Shown one piece after another: positions 56,252 through 64,000 of a DNA stretch of 64,000 nt (positions are counted from its first letter, which is position 1; each line of letters opens with the position of its first letter). This stretch comes from Polynucleobacter sp. MG-Unter2-18 (GTDB taxonomy: Bacteria > Pseudomonadota > Gammaproteobacteria > Burkholderiales > Burkholderiaceae): assembly GCF_018687675.1 (NCBI RefSeq), contig NZ_CP061302.1:1748192-1812191 (forward strand), in the 5' to 3' direction. Position numbers and translations under genes: made by a program. Under the pieces are notes generated by a model. That model worked only from the letters and a program-made list of their open reading frames with translations, was not told the DNA's origin and searched no databases.

Positions 56252-56680
56252 TTAAATCTCTAACGCTTTTGGCTGTTGAGCCGCATGCGGATGACTGGCG
56301 TCGCCATAGACTTTTAATTTCTTAATCATGGCATAACCTAGTGGGCCTTTTGGCAACATACCCTTCACAGCCTTCTCTAAGGCACGACCTGGGAAACGAT
56401 CTTGCATCTTGTCGAAGTTGGTCGAGCTAATACCACCTGGGTATCCGCTGTGACGGTAATAAATTTTGTTCAAGCCTTTTGTGCCTGTGACACGCAGCTT
56501 AGAAGAGTTGATGACAACAATAAAGTCGCCGGTATCAACGTGTGGGGTGTATTCAGGCTTGTGCTTGCCGCGTAGACGGAGTGCCACTTCACTGGCGACA
56601 CGACCGAGGACTTTGTCCGTAGCGTCAATCACGAACCATTCATGCACTACCTCATGGGATTTTGCAGAAAAAGTTTTCAT
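56252..56680 (-). CDS. rplM: 50S ribosomal protein L13
   Basis: L13/uL13, an early-assembling protein of the large subunit. The 142 residues include [76 protein letters not shown] and the conserved [22 protein letters not shown]. Leader between 56681 and 56837 holds a hairpin at 56788-56813. Confidence 0.98.
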   Translation of the reverse strand: MKTFSAKSHEVVHEWFVIDATDKVLGRVASEVALRLRGKHKPEYTPHVDTGDFIVVINSSKLRVTGTKGLNKIYYRHSGYPGGISSTNFDKMQDRFPGRALEKAVKGMLPKGPLGYAMIKKLKVYGDASHPHAAQQPKALEI

Positions 56681-56787
56681 GATTTCTTAAATTGTTATAG
56701 TCAAAAAATTACTCCAATAAAATTACATCCACCTTGGCCCTGCTTATGTTTGCAAGCTCGCAGATTCTGTAATTCACTTGGTAAAAC

Positions 56788-56813
56788 AATTACCGCTGAC
56801 TGGTTCGGTAATT
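56788..56813 (-). promoter_or_regulatory. Hairpin in the rplM leader
   Basis: On the minus strand AATTACCG and CGGTAATT pair over 8 bp around a 10-nt loop, followed by GTTTT. It is 108-133 nt upstream of the rplM ATG. It may be a ribosomal-protein leader element or a second terminator for the small RNA just upstream. The structure is seen in sequence; the role is a guess. Confidence 0.4.
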
Positions 56814-56837
56814 CAGTAAAGCCTTGAATTGTAACCC

Positions 56838-56940
56838 AAAAAAAAACCCAGGAACGAGTCCTGGGTTGGAATCCACCTATGTTTAAGTGGAGGAGACACT
56901 GGGAGGCACATCGATATCTTATATAAGACTGACAGCCAAT
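56838..56940 (-). ncRNA. Predicted small RNA with C-rich anti-Shine-Dalgarno stretches
   Basis: About 103 nt on the minus strand. A promoter with -35 TTGCGT (56971-56976), an 18-bp spacer and -10 TAGAAT (56947-56952) predicts a 5' end near 56940. The 3' end is a terminator with AACCCAGGA/TCCTGGGTT arms and a 5-nt loop (56845-56867), followed by nine T. In between are a short self-complementary TCTTATATAAGA, the single-stranded pyrimidine segment with GCCTCCC and TCTCCTCC, and a small hairpin TCCAC/GTGGA. The C-rich segment could pair with ribosome-binding sites. I recall an Rfam family of toxic betaproteobacterial small RNAs with such anti-SD motifs, but membership is untested. Confidence 0.6.
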
Positions 56941-56946
56941 ATGGTT

Positions 56947-56976
56947 ATTCTACACAAGAAATATGGTGCAACGCAA
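56947..56976 (-). promoter_or_regulatory. Promoter of the predicted small RNA
   Basis: The minus strand shows TTGCGT (56976-56971), an 18-bp spacer and TAGAAT (56952-56947), close to the sigma-70 consensus. AT-rich sequence lies upstream (57000-56977). A 14-bp spaced alternative -35, TTGCAC (56972-56967), is less likely. Confidence 0.6.
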
Positions 56977-57098
56977 GAATATTGACCAAAATCAATTTTT
57001 TGATGCTTTTTAGCAAAAAACAGCTAACAACTTTAAGCTGTAATTATTGGTAAACTATTGATAATATTGATTAATTTTGTAAATTAGGGGTCGCTAAC

Positions 57099-57524
57099 AT
57101 GGAATGTCAAGTAAGTTGGTTGGGTAATGGCGGCATGGCGTTTTCGGCAAAAACCGGTAGTGGTCACCAGGTCACAATGGATGGGCCGCCCGAAGCTGGG
57201 GGCAAAAATAGCGCCTCAAGGCCTATGGAACTGATTTTGGCGGGAACTGGCGGCTGCGCCGCTTTTGATGTGGTTTTAATCCTACAAAAGGCTCGTCAGG
57301 AGATTAGCGCTTGCGACGTCCAGCTGAAAGCCGAGCGAGCAGAGACTGAGCCCAAAGTATTTACGAAAATTAACCTGCATTTCACGGTTAAAGGCAAAAA
57401 CCTCGATTTGTCTAAGGTTGAGCGTGCAGTCAAACTTTCCCACGAAAAGTACTGCTCCGCGACAACTATGCTCGCCAAGATGGCAGAAATTACTTATTCG
57501 ATCGACGTCCTGAATGACGAATAA
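57099..57524 (+). CDS. OsmC family protein (YhfA-like)
   Basis: A 141-residue OsmC/Ohr-fold protein. The two conserved Cys are in LAGTGGCAAFDVVLILQKARQ and HEKYCSATTMLAKMAEI, at positions suited for peroxide or thiol chemistry. The N-terminal beta-hairpin (CQVSWLGNGGMAFSAKTGSGHQVTMDGPPEAGG) is typical of the YhfA subgroup rather than of Ohr or OsmC proper. Substrate unknown. It has AGGGG before its start and is convergent with rnpB, 15 bp from the mature RNA end. Confidence 0.9.
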   Translation: MECQVSWLGNGGMAFSAKTGSGHQVTMDGPPEAGGKNSASRPMELILAGTGGCAAFDVVLILQKARQEISACDVQLKAERAETEPKVFTKINLHFTVKGKNLDLSKVERAVKLSHEKYCSATTMLAKMAEITYSIDVLNDE

Positions 57525-57537
57525 GTCTTGAGAAAGT

Positions 57538-57844
57538 GCAGAGTCAATCGATAAGCCGGATTCTGTCGCCTAGATTTACATCTAGGGGCAATCATTCCTC
57601 TAGGCCGGCAGTTACCTGACGGCTCAAGCTCCCTACCCGCAGACTCAGCGGGACGCCTCATCGCCTGCTTACTTGGGATTGCTCCAGGTGGAGGTTACCG
57701 CGTTTCACCGTAACTAAATACGCTCGTCTCTGTGGCCCTATTCCTCACGTCACCGTGGATGGCCGTTAGCCATCACCCTTCCCTATGGAGTCCGGACTTT
57801 CCTCCCCCACAATAAAGTGGCGGCGATTGCCCAATTGACTCTGC
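57538..57844 (-). ncRNA. rnpB: RNase P RNA, bacterial class A
   Basis: The catalytic RNA of RNase P, which cleaves tRNA 5' leaders. On the minus strand the terminal P1 helix is formed by GCAGAGTCAAT at the 5' end and ATTGACTCTGC at the 3' end. The universal P4 parts are visible as GGAGGAAAGTCCGGACT near the 5' end and GACAGAATCCGGCTTATCG near the 3' end. The central portion has CCATCCACGGTGACGTGAGG and GTGAAACGCGG. About 305 nt is shorter than the 377 nt of E. coli, a modest difference. A possible promoter with TAGACT at -35 (57875-57880) and TAGACT at -10 (57851-57856), 18 bp apart, precedes it. Confidence 0.95.
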
Positions 57845-57908
57845 GCCTGCAGTCTAACGCAGTCACAGAAATTTAGTCTAAAAATGAATAGCTAAAGTCT
57901 TAACTTAC

Positions 57909-58967
57909 TTAAGCCAAGGTCCAAGCAATCATCTCACCAGCACGAAGCGGCACAATCGTGTCATCACCCAAAGGAAGCTCTGCAGGAATGTTTTGCGCCT
58001 GCTTCACCAAAGTTACCTTTTGAGTATTACGCGGCATTAGATAAAAATCTGGACCGAAGAAACTAGCGAAGCCTTCTAGTTTGTCTAGCTTGCCTACACT
58101 CTCAAATGCCTCAGCATATAAACCTAAGGCATTGAAAGCACTATAACAACCAGCGCAACCGCAAGCAGCTTCTTTAGCGCCCTTAGCATGGGGCGCACTA
58201 TCTGTGCCTAAGAAAAATCTGGGGTTGCCACTCGTTGCGGCATCTAATAAAGCAACACGATGCTCTTCACGCTTCAGTACTGGCAAGCAGTAGTTGTGCG
58301 GACGAATACCACCAGAAAAAATCGCATTGCGATTCATTAATAAATGTTGCGGGGTAATCGTAGCAGCTATAGTATTTTTTCCAGCAGTTTGCGCATCACG
58401 AACATAGTGCGCAGCTTGTTTGGTAGTAATGTGCTCAAACACAATCTTCAGATCAGGAAAATCTTTACGCAAAGGTTCAAGCACTTGATCAATAAACACT
58501 GCTTCACGATCAAAGATATCAATATGCGCACTAGTCACTTCACCATGCACCAACAAGGGCATTCCGACAGCCTGCATTGCTTCAAGTGCAGAATAACAAT
58601 GCTTAATATCACTCACACCTGCATCACTGTTAGTTGTCGCTCCTGCAGGATAAAGCTTAAATCCAGCAATGCCAGCATCCTTTGCTTTACGCACTTCATT
58701 CGCAGAAGTGTTATCCGTGAGATACAAAGTCATTAATGGGGTAAAAGTAGTTACACCCAAAGACTGAAGGTTAGCTTCTATGCGACCACGATACGCATTT
58801 GCCAAATCCACCGTAGTCACTGGAGGCTTTAAATTCGGCATGACGATGGCACGCGCAAATTGGCGCGCAGTATCCGCCAATACGTCTCGCATTACCTCAC
58901 CATCACGAATATGTAAATGCCAGTCATCTGGTTGAATCAGTTGAATTTGTATTGGGCTATTGGACAT
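57909..58967 (-). CDS. pyrC: Dihydroorotase
   Basis: Zinc amidohydrolase of pyrimidine synthesis converting carbamoyl aspartate to dihydroorotate. The 352 residues (class II, E. coli-type) have the metal-binding [13 protein letters not shown] (His17, His19), the carbamylated Lys in [17 protein letters not shown], and [29 protein letters not shown] and GTDSAPH with remaining ligands. It follows the glycerate kinase gene by 2 bp on the minus strand. It is a complete gene. Confidence 0.97.
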   Translation of the reverse strand: MSNSPIQIQLIQPDDWHLHIRDGEVMRDVLADTARQFARAIVMPNLKPPVTTVDLANAYRGRIEANLQSLGVTTFTPLMTLYLTDNTSANEVRKAKDAGIAGFKLYPAGATTNSDAGVSDIKHCYSALEAMQAVGMPLLVHGEVTSAHIDIFDREAVFIDQVLEPLRKDFPDLKIVFEHITTKQAAHYVRDAQTAGKNTIAATITPQHLLMNRNAIFSGGIRPHNYCLPVLKREEHRVALLDAATSGNPRFFLGTDSAPHAKGAKEAACGCAGCYSAFNALGLYAEAFESVGKLDKLEGFASFFGPDFYLMPRNTQKVTLVKQAQNIPAELPLGDDTIVPLRAGEMIAWTLA

Positions 58968-58969
58968 AA

Positions 58970-60286
58970 TTATTTACCAAGCAAGATGATTCGGAAATCG
59001 TTCACGTTTGTCAGTGTGGGGCCAGTTTCCACCAAAGCATCTAATTGCGCAAAAAAACCATAGCAATCGTGCTGATTTAAGAACTGTGAAGGGATTAAGT
59101 CTTGCTGATTGGCGGCCTGTCGGATCTCAGGAGTGAACCACGCACCAGCATTCTTTTCACTACCATCGATACCATCAGTATCTGCAGCTAAAGCAGCAAT
59201 ATTCGGAAGATCAATTGATGCCGCGAAGAATGAAAGCAGGTATTCACTACAGCGACCGCCACGGCCTTTAATTCCATTAGGAATGGTCACAGTGCACTCA
59301 CCACCCGAGATAAGAGCCATTGGCTTATTCATCTTCAAGTGCTGACGCGCTAGAGAAGCTTGCGCCATTCCTACAACTTGAGCCTCACCCGTAATTGTGT
59401 CACCCAAAATCACTGGCTCATAACCCTGTGTGCGAACGTAGACTGCTGCAGCCTCAAGACTCTTATAGGCCGTGGCAATCACATGATTACTGATCACCGT
59501 ATTTTGTATGTCCGCTTCTTTTAAAGTCTCCGGAACTTCACCAGCAATACCACGCTGTAAATGGGACAAAACTGACTCTGGAATAGAGTCAGAACTTAAG
59601 TGGTGTTTAGCCAAGATATCCAGAGCATCCTGGTAGGTTGAATAATCTGGAGCACAAGGGCCGCTGGCAATGTCTGCAGGAGAATCTCCCGTCACATCCG
59701 AAATCAGCAATGCTTCAACTCGAGCACCACGTGCAATAGCTAATCTTGCTAAATTACCGCCCTGAATCGCTGACAAATGTTTACGAACGACATTCATCTC
59801 TTCAATTGGCGCACCAGAACGCAATAGCGCTTCGGTAGTCTTGCGCATATCTTCAATAGTAATGCCAGCTTGGGGCAAAGTAAGCAAACTTGAACCGCCA
59901 CCAGAGATTAAGGCAATCAAAATGTCACCGGCTTGCAATTCACCAACCAAGCGATAGATTTCTTTAGCGCCATCCATACCCGCTTGATCAGGTACAGGAT
60001 GACCCGCTTCAATAATTTGGATATGACCAGTAGGAGAGCTGTGCCCATAGCGGGTCAACACCACTCCCTCAATAGTTGCATTAGGCCAACAACTCTTCGC
60101 GTACGACTCTAGGGCAGTTGCCATTGACGCACTGGCTTTACCTGCACCTACTACTAAACATCTTCCCTTGGGCTCCGAACCTTGAGGAAAGATCTTGCTG
60201 AGGTATTCCGGAACGATTTTGCTTGGGTCAGCAACCGCTAAAGCTGCGGCAAAGGCATTTTTGAGAATGTTTTCTTGCTGGCTCAT
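58970..60286 (-). CDS. Glycerate 2-kinase / MOFRL family protein (GckA/TtuD-like)
   Basis: A 438-residue DUF4147-MOFRL protein that phosphorylates D-glycerate to 2-phosphoglycerate; older annotations call it hydroxypyruvate reductase TtuD. It has [16 protein letters not shown] at the N-terminus and [26 protein letters not shown]. The C-terminal MOFRL part has [30 protein letters not shown] and [19 protein letters not shown]. It fits glycerate use, for example from glyoxylate or tartrate. Starts 9 bp after the ABC transporter stop. Confidence 0.9.
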   Translation of the reverse strand: MSQQENILKNAFAAALAVADPSKIVPEYLSKIFPQGSEPKGRCLVVGAGKASASMATALESYAKSCWPNATIEGVVLTRYGHSSPTGHIQIIEAGHPVPDQAGMDGAKEIYRLVGELQAGDILIALISGGGSSLLTLPQAGITIEDMRKTTEALLRSGAPIEEMNVVRKHLSAIQGGNLARLAIARGARVEALLISDVTGDSPADIASGPCAPDYSTYQDALDILAKHHLSSDSIPESVLSHLQRGIAGEVPETLKEADIQNTVISNHVIATAYKSLEAAAVYVRTQGYEPVILGDTITGEAQVVGMAQASLARQHLKMNKPMALISGGECTVTIPNGIKGRGGRCSEYLLSFFAASIDLPNIAALAADTDGIDGSEKNAGAWFTPEIRQAANQQDLIPSQFLNQHDCYGFFAQLDALVETGPTLTNVNDFRIILLGK

Positions 60287-60295
60287 GCAGATATT

Positions 60296-62119
60296 CTAAT
60301 CAAGAACAATGCGCTCTTGCATTTGCCACATTTCATCATAACGGCCACCAGCAGCCAATAGCTCTGTATGTGTTCCCCGCTCGACTATCTGACCATGTTC
60401 CATTACCAAAATTTGATCCGCATGAATAATGGTGGAAAGCCTATGGGCAATAATCAAAGTTGTACGGTTTTTAGCTAAACCAAGCAACTCCTCCTGAAAC
60501 GCCCGCTCCGTTTTAGAGTCCAGCGCCGATGTTGCTTCATCAAAAATTAACATTGCTGGCTTTTTGAGTAGGGTACGCGCAATCGCAACACGCTGTTTCT
60601 CACCACCGGATAATTTGAGACCACGCTCGCCTACTTGGGTATCGTAGCCCTCTGGTAGATGCTTGATGAAACGATCGATCTGTGCCGCCCTGGCAGCCTC
60701 GTGAACCTCTTCAATTGATGCATTGGGATTGCCATAAGCAATGTTGTAGCCAATGGTGTCATTAAACAAAACAGTGTCTTGAGGAACGATACCAATCGCT
60801 TTGCGTAAACTCGATTGAGTAACATCCACAATATTTTGATTATCAATGAGGATTTTGCCGGACTGGACATCGTAAAAACGAAATAGTAGGCGGGCTAAGG
60901 TACTCTTACCAGCACCGCTTTGACCCACAACTGCAGTAATGGTTCCCGCTGGTATGTTGAAACTAACATTCTTCAAAATCTCACGATTTGCCTCATAATG
61001 AAACGAGACATTTTCAAAACGAACATCTGGGCCACAGCCTTGATTGCTAACGTGCAAAGGCTGCGCATTGGGTACATCCGCAATTTCTTTCTCCGTATTG
61101 AGAAGCGAGAACATGCGATCCATATCTGTGAGTGCCTGCTTAATCTCACGATAGATCACGCCTAAGAAATTTAGCGGGATATACAACTGAATCATCAAGG
61201 TATTAACCAATACCAAATCACCCAAGGTCATAGATCCATCGATCACGCCCTGCGTTGCTCGCCACAAAATGAGGACTAATCCAACGGCAATAATTGCTTG
61301 CTGCCCAAGATTGAGTACGGCTAAAGATTTTTGGGACTTCACTGCAGCCGTTTGGTAACGGATCAGATTTTGATCGTAACGACTAGCCTCAAAGGCTTCA
61401 TTACCAAAATACTTAACGGTCTCAAAATTCAATAATGAATCAATTGCCTTCTGATTCGCCTTGGAATCCATGTCATTCATAGTGCGGCGGAAATGTGTTC
61501 GCCATTCTGTCACCACTACCGTAAAGGCAATATAGAGCACCAATGCAACCAGGGTAATAATGGCAAACCACATATCGTATGCGTAAGCCAGGTAGCCAAG
61601 TACCAAACAGAACTCAATCAGGGTTGGTAGGATGCTATACAGGGAATAAGAAATCAGCGACTGAATACCGCGAGTACCACGCTCAATATCTCGACTGACT
61701 CCCCCGGTTTGACGAGCCAGATGAAAGCTAAGAGCCAAAGAATGTAAATGCTCGAAAACCTGCAAAGCCACTTTACGCACTGCATTTTGAGTAACGCGAG
61801 CAAAGAGGGATTCTCGTAGCTCGGTAAATAAAGAAGCAGACACCCGCAAGAGACCATAGGCTATGATCAATCCGGCTGGTACTACTAATAAAGCTTGAGG
61901 AGAGTTAGCTTTGATATTGAGCTCATCAATCAATTGCTTCATCAAAATCGGAATGCCAAGATTAGTCACCTTAGCAGCCACTAAGCATGTCAAAGCAATC
62001 GCAACCCTAAACTTATATTCCAATAGATAGGGGAGTAAATCGCAAATAACTTTCCAGTCGCTACCCTTTGCCGGCTTTGAGTCTGCTACTGAATGATGAT
62101 GCCCTGATGAATGTCTCAT
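60296..62119 (-). CDS. ATM1-type ABC exporter (ATPase and permease fused)
   Basis: A 607-residue half-transporter, acting as a homodimer. The N-terminus has a His-rich stretch (MRHSSGHHHSVADSK). About six hydrophobic segments, between VICDLLPYLLEYKFRVAIALTCLVAAK and LVNTLMIQLYIPLNFLGVIYREIKQ, form the permease. The NBD has Walker A VVGQSGAGKSTLARLLF, the signature LSGGEKQRVAIARTLLKKP, Walker B AMLIFDEATSALD and the His switch IIAHRLSTI. Similarity is to ATM1/HMT1-type exporters of glutathione-linked sulfur or metal species. Lies 9 bp after nudB. Physiological cargo unknown. Confidence 0.9.
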   Translation of the reverse strand: MRHSSGHHHSVADSKPAKGSDWKVICDLLPYLLEYKFRVAIALTCLVAAKVTNLGIPILMKQLIDELNIKANSPQALLVVPAGLIIAYGLLRVSASLFTELRESLFARVTQNAVRKVALQVFEHLHSLALSFHLARQTGGVSRDIERGTRGIQSLISYSLYSILPTLIEFCLVLGYLAYAYDMWFAIITLVALVLYIAFTVVVTEWRTHFRRTMNDMDSKANQKAIDSLLNFETVKYFGNEAFEASRYDQNLIRYQTAAVKSQKSLAVLNLGQQAIIAVGLVLILWRATQGVIDGSMTLGDLVLVNTLMIQLYIPLNFLGVIYREIKQALTDMDRMFSLLNTEKEIADVPNAQPLHVSNQGCGPDVRFENVSFHYEANREILKNVSFNIPAGTITAVVGQSGAGKSTLARLLFRFYDVQSGKILIDNQNIVDVTQSSLRKAIGIVPQDTVLFNDTIGYNIAYGNPNASIEEVHEAARAAQIDRFIKHLPEGYDTQVGERGLKLSGGEKQRVAIARTLLKKPAMLIFDEATSALDSKTERAFQEELLGLAKNRTTLIIAHRLSTIIHADQILVMEHGQIVERGTHTELLAAGGRYDEMWQMQERIVLD

Positions 62120-62128
62120 CGCTCTATC

Positions 62129-62587
62129 TTAGTCAGTTACGCTCTGACGCGCAGAAAATAACTTGCGAATTGCTGCGCCATTACTGGGAGAGAAACATTT
62201 ATTTGCCGCTTCAGAGTGAGGCAACCATTGATAGGCAATGTGCTCTCTTGGCGCCAATCTGACTGAAACTGCATTTGGGACTAGTAATGAGAACCAATGC
62301 TCAGCATTTTTGGTCACTCCAGGAGCGTAGCGATGACGCCATTGCGGATAAATCTCATACTCAATCTGATGATGCATATCCTGTAAGGAGGCTGCTGGAA
62401 GAGATTGGACATCAATGCTGGTCTCTTCAAGGACTTCGCGCGCGGCGGCGGCACTAAGATCCTCACCAAGGAAATCAATGCTACCAGTAACAGATTGCCA
62501 AAAATTGGCTTTATCGGCTCGCTCGATTAGCAAGACCTCCCCATTCGATTTGTAAATGACAACTAAAACCGAAATGGGGATTTTCAA
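62129..62587 (-). CDS. nudB: Dihydroneopterin triphosphate pyrophosphohydrolase (NudB, Nudix)
   Basis: A 152-residue Nudix hydrolase that removes pyrophosphate from dihydroneopterin triphosphate in folate synthesis. The N-terminus is KIPISVLVVIYKSNGEVLLIERADKANFWQSVTGSID. The Nudix box is G...GEDLSAAAAREVLEETSIDV with the catalytic REVLEE. The C-terminal part includes HQIEYEIYPQWRHRYAPGVTKNAEHWFSLLV. It lies downstream of aspS, the order seen in E. coli-like genomes (aspS-nudB) too. Confidence 0.92.
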   Translation of the reverse strand: MKIPISVLVVIYKSNGEVLLIERADKANFWQSVTGSIDFLGEDLSAAAAREVLEETSIDVQSLPAASLQDMHHQIEYEIYPQWRHRYAPGVTKNAEHWFSLLVPNAVSVRLAPREHIAYQWLPHSEAANKCFSPSNGAAIRKLFSARQSVTD

Positions 62588-62609
62588 GATGATCTAAATA
62601 CTGTCTTAC

Positions 62610-64000
62610 TTAAGCAGCAGGTGCAGCTTGACGCAAGCGGATATGAAGCTCTTTTAACTGACGCTCATCTACTGGGCTAGGAGCCTGAGTAAGCAAGCAC
62701 TGTGCACGTTGTGTTTTCGGGAAGGCGATTACATCACGGATTGATTCAGCACCAGTCATCATCGTGACGATACGATCCAAACCAAATGCAATACCACCAT
62801 GTGGAGGCGCGCCGTACTGCAAAGCATCCAACAAGAATCCAAACTTCGCCTGAGCCTCTTCGGCACCAATCTTCAGAGCACGGAATACCTGGCTTTGCAC
62901 TGCTTCTTGATGGATGCGGACTGATCCACCACCAATCTCGCTACCGTTCAGAACCATGTCATAGGCCTTGGCTAAGCACTTTCCAGGACTTGATTCGAGA
63001 TACTGCATGTGCTCATCTTTGGGGCTAGTAAATGGATGGTGACATGCAACCCAACGGGCATTGTCTTCATCATATTCAAACATTGGGAAATCCACCACCC
63101 ATAATGGCTTCCAACCTTCGGTAGATAAGCCATGCTCTTTACCCCAAGCAGAGTGACCAATCTTCAGACGCAAACCACCAATAGCATCGTTCACTACTTT
63201 TTCTTTATCAGCACCGAAGAAAATAATGTCGCCATCTTTAGCACCAGTACGCTTCAAGATGCCTTCGATAGCTGCATCATGCAAGTTCTTAACGATTGGT
63301 GATTGCAAGCCATTGCGGCCCTCTGCAACTGAATTGACTTTAATCCAAGCCAAACCTTTGGCGCCATAGATCGCCACAAATTGAGTGTAGTCATCAATTT
63401 CACTACGACTAATCTCAGCACCGCCAGGTACGCACAAACCAACTACACGTCCACCCTCTTGATTTGCTGCACCAGAAAATACTTTGAAATCGACATCTTT
63501 CATTAAATCAGTCAATTCGGTAAATTCAAAATTCACACGCAGATCTGGCTTATCTGAACCAAAGCGCGCCATACCCTCAGAGTAAGGCATGGTCGGAAAT
63601 GGATTAGGCAACTCCACGTTCATGGTGATTTTGAAAATATGACGAATCATATTTTCAAATAACTCACGGATTTCTAGCTCATCCAAGAAAGCAGTTTCAC
63701 AGTCGATCTGAGTAAATTCAGGCTGACGATCAGCACGCAAATCTTCGTCACGGAAGCACTTAGTAATTTGGTAGTAACGATCAAAACCAGCCACCATCAA
63801 CAACTGTTTAAATAGCTGAGGAGACTGTGGCAAAGCAAAGAACTGACCATCATGAACACGTGAAGGTACCAAGTAGTCACGCGCACCTTCAGGGGTGCTC
63901 TTCGTTAACATCGGTGTTTCGATATCGATAAAACCTGCAGCATCCAGGTAGCGGCGGCATTCCATGGCCACGTTGTAACGTAAACGCAAATTCTTTTGCA
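62610..64000 (-). CDS. aspS: Aspartyl-tRNA synthetase, 3' part
   Basis: Class II synthetase charging tRNA-Asp (or also tRNA-Asn). The frame is open to the right edge: the first codons read [19 protein letters not shown], so the N-terminal anticodon-binding OB domain lies outside. Visible are motif 2 ([23 protein letters not shown]), [18 protein letters not shown], the GAD insertion domain around [18 protein letters not shown], and motif 3 ([35 protein letters not shown]). About 463 residues are seen of roughly 600. nudB follows 22 bp downstream. Confidence 0.97.
   Translation of the reverse strand, partial: QKNLRLRYNVAMECRRYLDAAGFIDIETPMLTKSTPEGARDYLVPSRVHDGQFFALPQSPQLFKQLLMVAGFDRYYQITKCFRDEDLRADRQPEFTQIDCETAFLDELEIRELFENMIRHIFKITMNVELPNPFPTMPYSEGMARFGSDKPDLRVNFEFTELTDLMKDVDFKVFSGAANQEGGRVVGLCVPGGAEISRSEIDDYTQFVAIYGAKGLAWIKVNSVAEGRNGLQSPIVKNLHDAAIEGILKRTGAKDGDIIFFGADKEKVVNDAIGGLRLKIGHSAWGKEHGLSTEGWKPLWVVDFPMFEYDEDNARWVACHHPFTSPKDEHMQYLESSPGKCLAKAYDMVLNGSEIGGGSVRIHQEAVQSQVFRALKIGAEEAQAKFGFLLDALQYGAPPHGGIAFGLDRIVTMMTGAESIRDVIAFPKTQRAQCLLTQAPSPVDERQLKELHIRLRQAAPAA

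Larger units (their letters stand above)
56681..57098. promoter_or_regulatory. 418-bp gap between rplM and the OsmC gene
   Basis: From left to right, this gap holds the rplM leader (to about 56837), a hairpin AATTACCG/CGGTAATT at 56788-56813 that lies within that leader, a predicted small RNA on the minus strand (56838-56940) with its promoter (56947-56976), and the upstream region of the OsmC gene. Near 57055-57082 TTGATA and TAAATT, 16 bp apart, may form its promoter. AGGGG precedes its ATG. No protein-coding frame longer than about 32 codons is supported. Confidence 0.6.

Noticed and set aside
56814..56912. Open frame of about 32 codons starting with an ATG inside the predicted small RNA on the minus strand
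   Set aside because: It has no ribosome-binding site and crosses the terminator stem and T-tract; its codons follow the RNA structure.
57001..57045. ACAGCT/AGCTGT inverted repeat before the OsmC gene
   Set aside because: Only 6 bp with a 10-nt loop in AT-rich DNA; could easily be chance.
1..64000. CRISPR array, insertion sequence, prophage or toxin-antitoxin module
   Set aside because: No regularly spaced repeats, transposase, integrase or phage genes were found; the gene content is of chromosomal housekeeping type.

Overview
The window reads as a compact chromosomal segment of a free-living betaproteobacterium of the Burkholderiaceae, most like Polynucleobacter. The grounds are gene orders typical of that group (lptD-surA-pdxA-rsmA opposite amgK-murU-pepP-ubi-dusB-fis-purH-ruvCAB; miaB-ybeY-corC-lnt-glyQS-gmhB-plsC; recA-recX; erpA-argC-rpsI-rplM; aspS-nudB), moderate GC judged by eye, very short intergenic spaces and several convergent genes that touch or overlap. 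The organism assignment is inference. No mobile element, prophage, CRISPR array, rRNA operon or clear pseudogene was seen.

Layout. 1-4.1 kb: 3' part of a heptosyltransferase gene (waaF), two small conserved genes, a periplasmic M48/TPR protease and moaC. 4.1-9.6 kb: a lone type IV pilin, a TerC-family membrane protein, sucCD, and recX-recA behind a near-consensus LexA box. 9.6-12.1 kb: DUF2878 membrane protein, tRNA-Met(CAT), DedA, an exported unknown and a MOSC protein. 12.1-18.9 kb: an MHS-type MFS carrier divergent from a TRAP transporter plus gamma-glutamyltransferase cluster, separated by a control region rich in TTGCA half-sites. 18.9-27.6 kb: single-gene units (TRIC channel, maiA, AEC carrier, gamma-carbonic anhydrase, amt, Rap1a/Tai-like protein, glycine-zipper lipoprotein, htpG with a sigma-32 promoter, rhodanese, Na+/H+ antiporter).

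27.6-36.3 kb: one long plus-strand run from miaB to plsC (tRNA modification, rRNA maturation, ion efflux, lipoprotein acylation, glycyl-tRNA synthetase, heptose and phospholipid synthesis). 36.3-42.1 kb: the minus-strand lptD-surA-pdxA-rsmA operon, with stop/start overlaps. 42.1-51.7 kb: amgK-murU (MurNAc salvage, completed by anmK at 53 kb), pepP, a ubiquinone hydroxylase, dusB-fis, purH and ruvCAB. 51.7-57 kb: tyrS, anmK, erpA, argC, and rpsI-rplM. 57-64 kb: an OsmC protein, RNase P RNA, pyrC, a glycerate 2-kinase, an ATM1-type ABC exporter, nudB and the 3' part of aspS.

Most of the window is housekeeping. The least explained element is a predicted small RNA of about 103 nt (56838-56940, minus strand). 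It has its own promoter and intrinsic terminator and two C-rich anti-Shine-Dalgarno stretches. Other points worth checking are the operator-like array at 13.9-14.1 kb, a hairpin over the amt start codon, a strong hairpin inside the start of recX, the ggt gene attached to a 2-oxoacid-type TRAP system, and the absence of phoH between miaB and ybeY.
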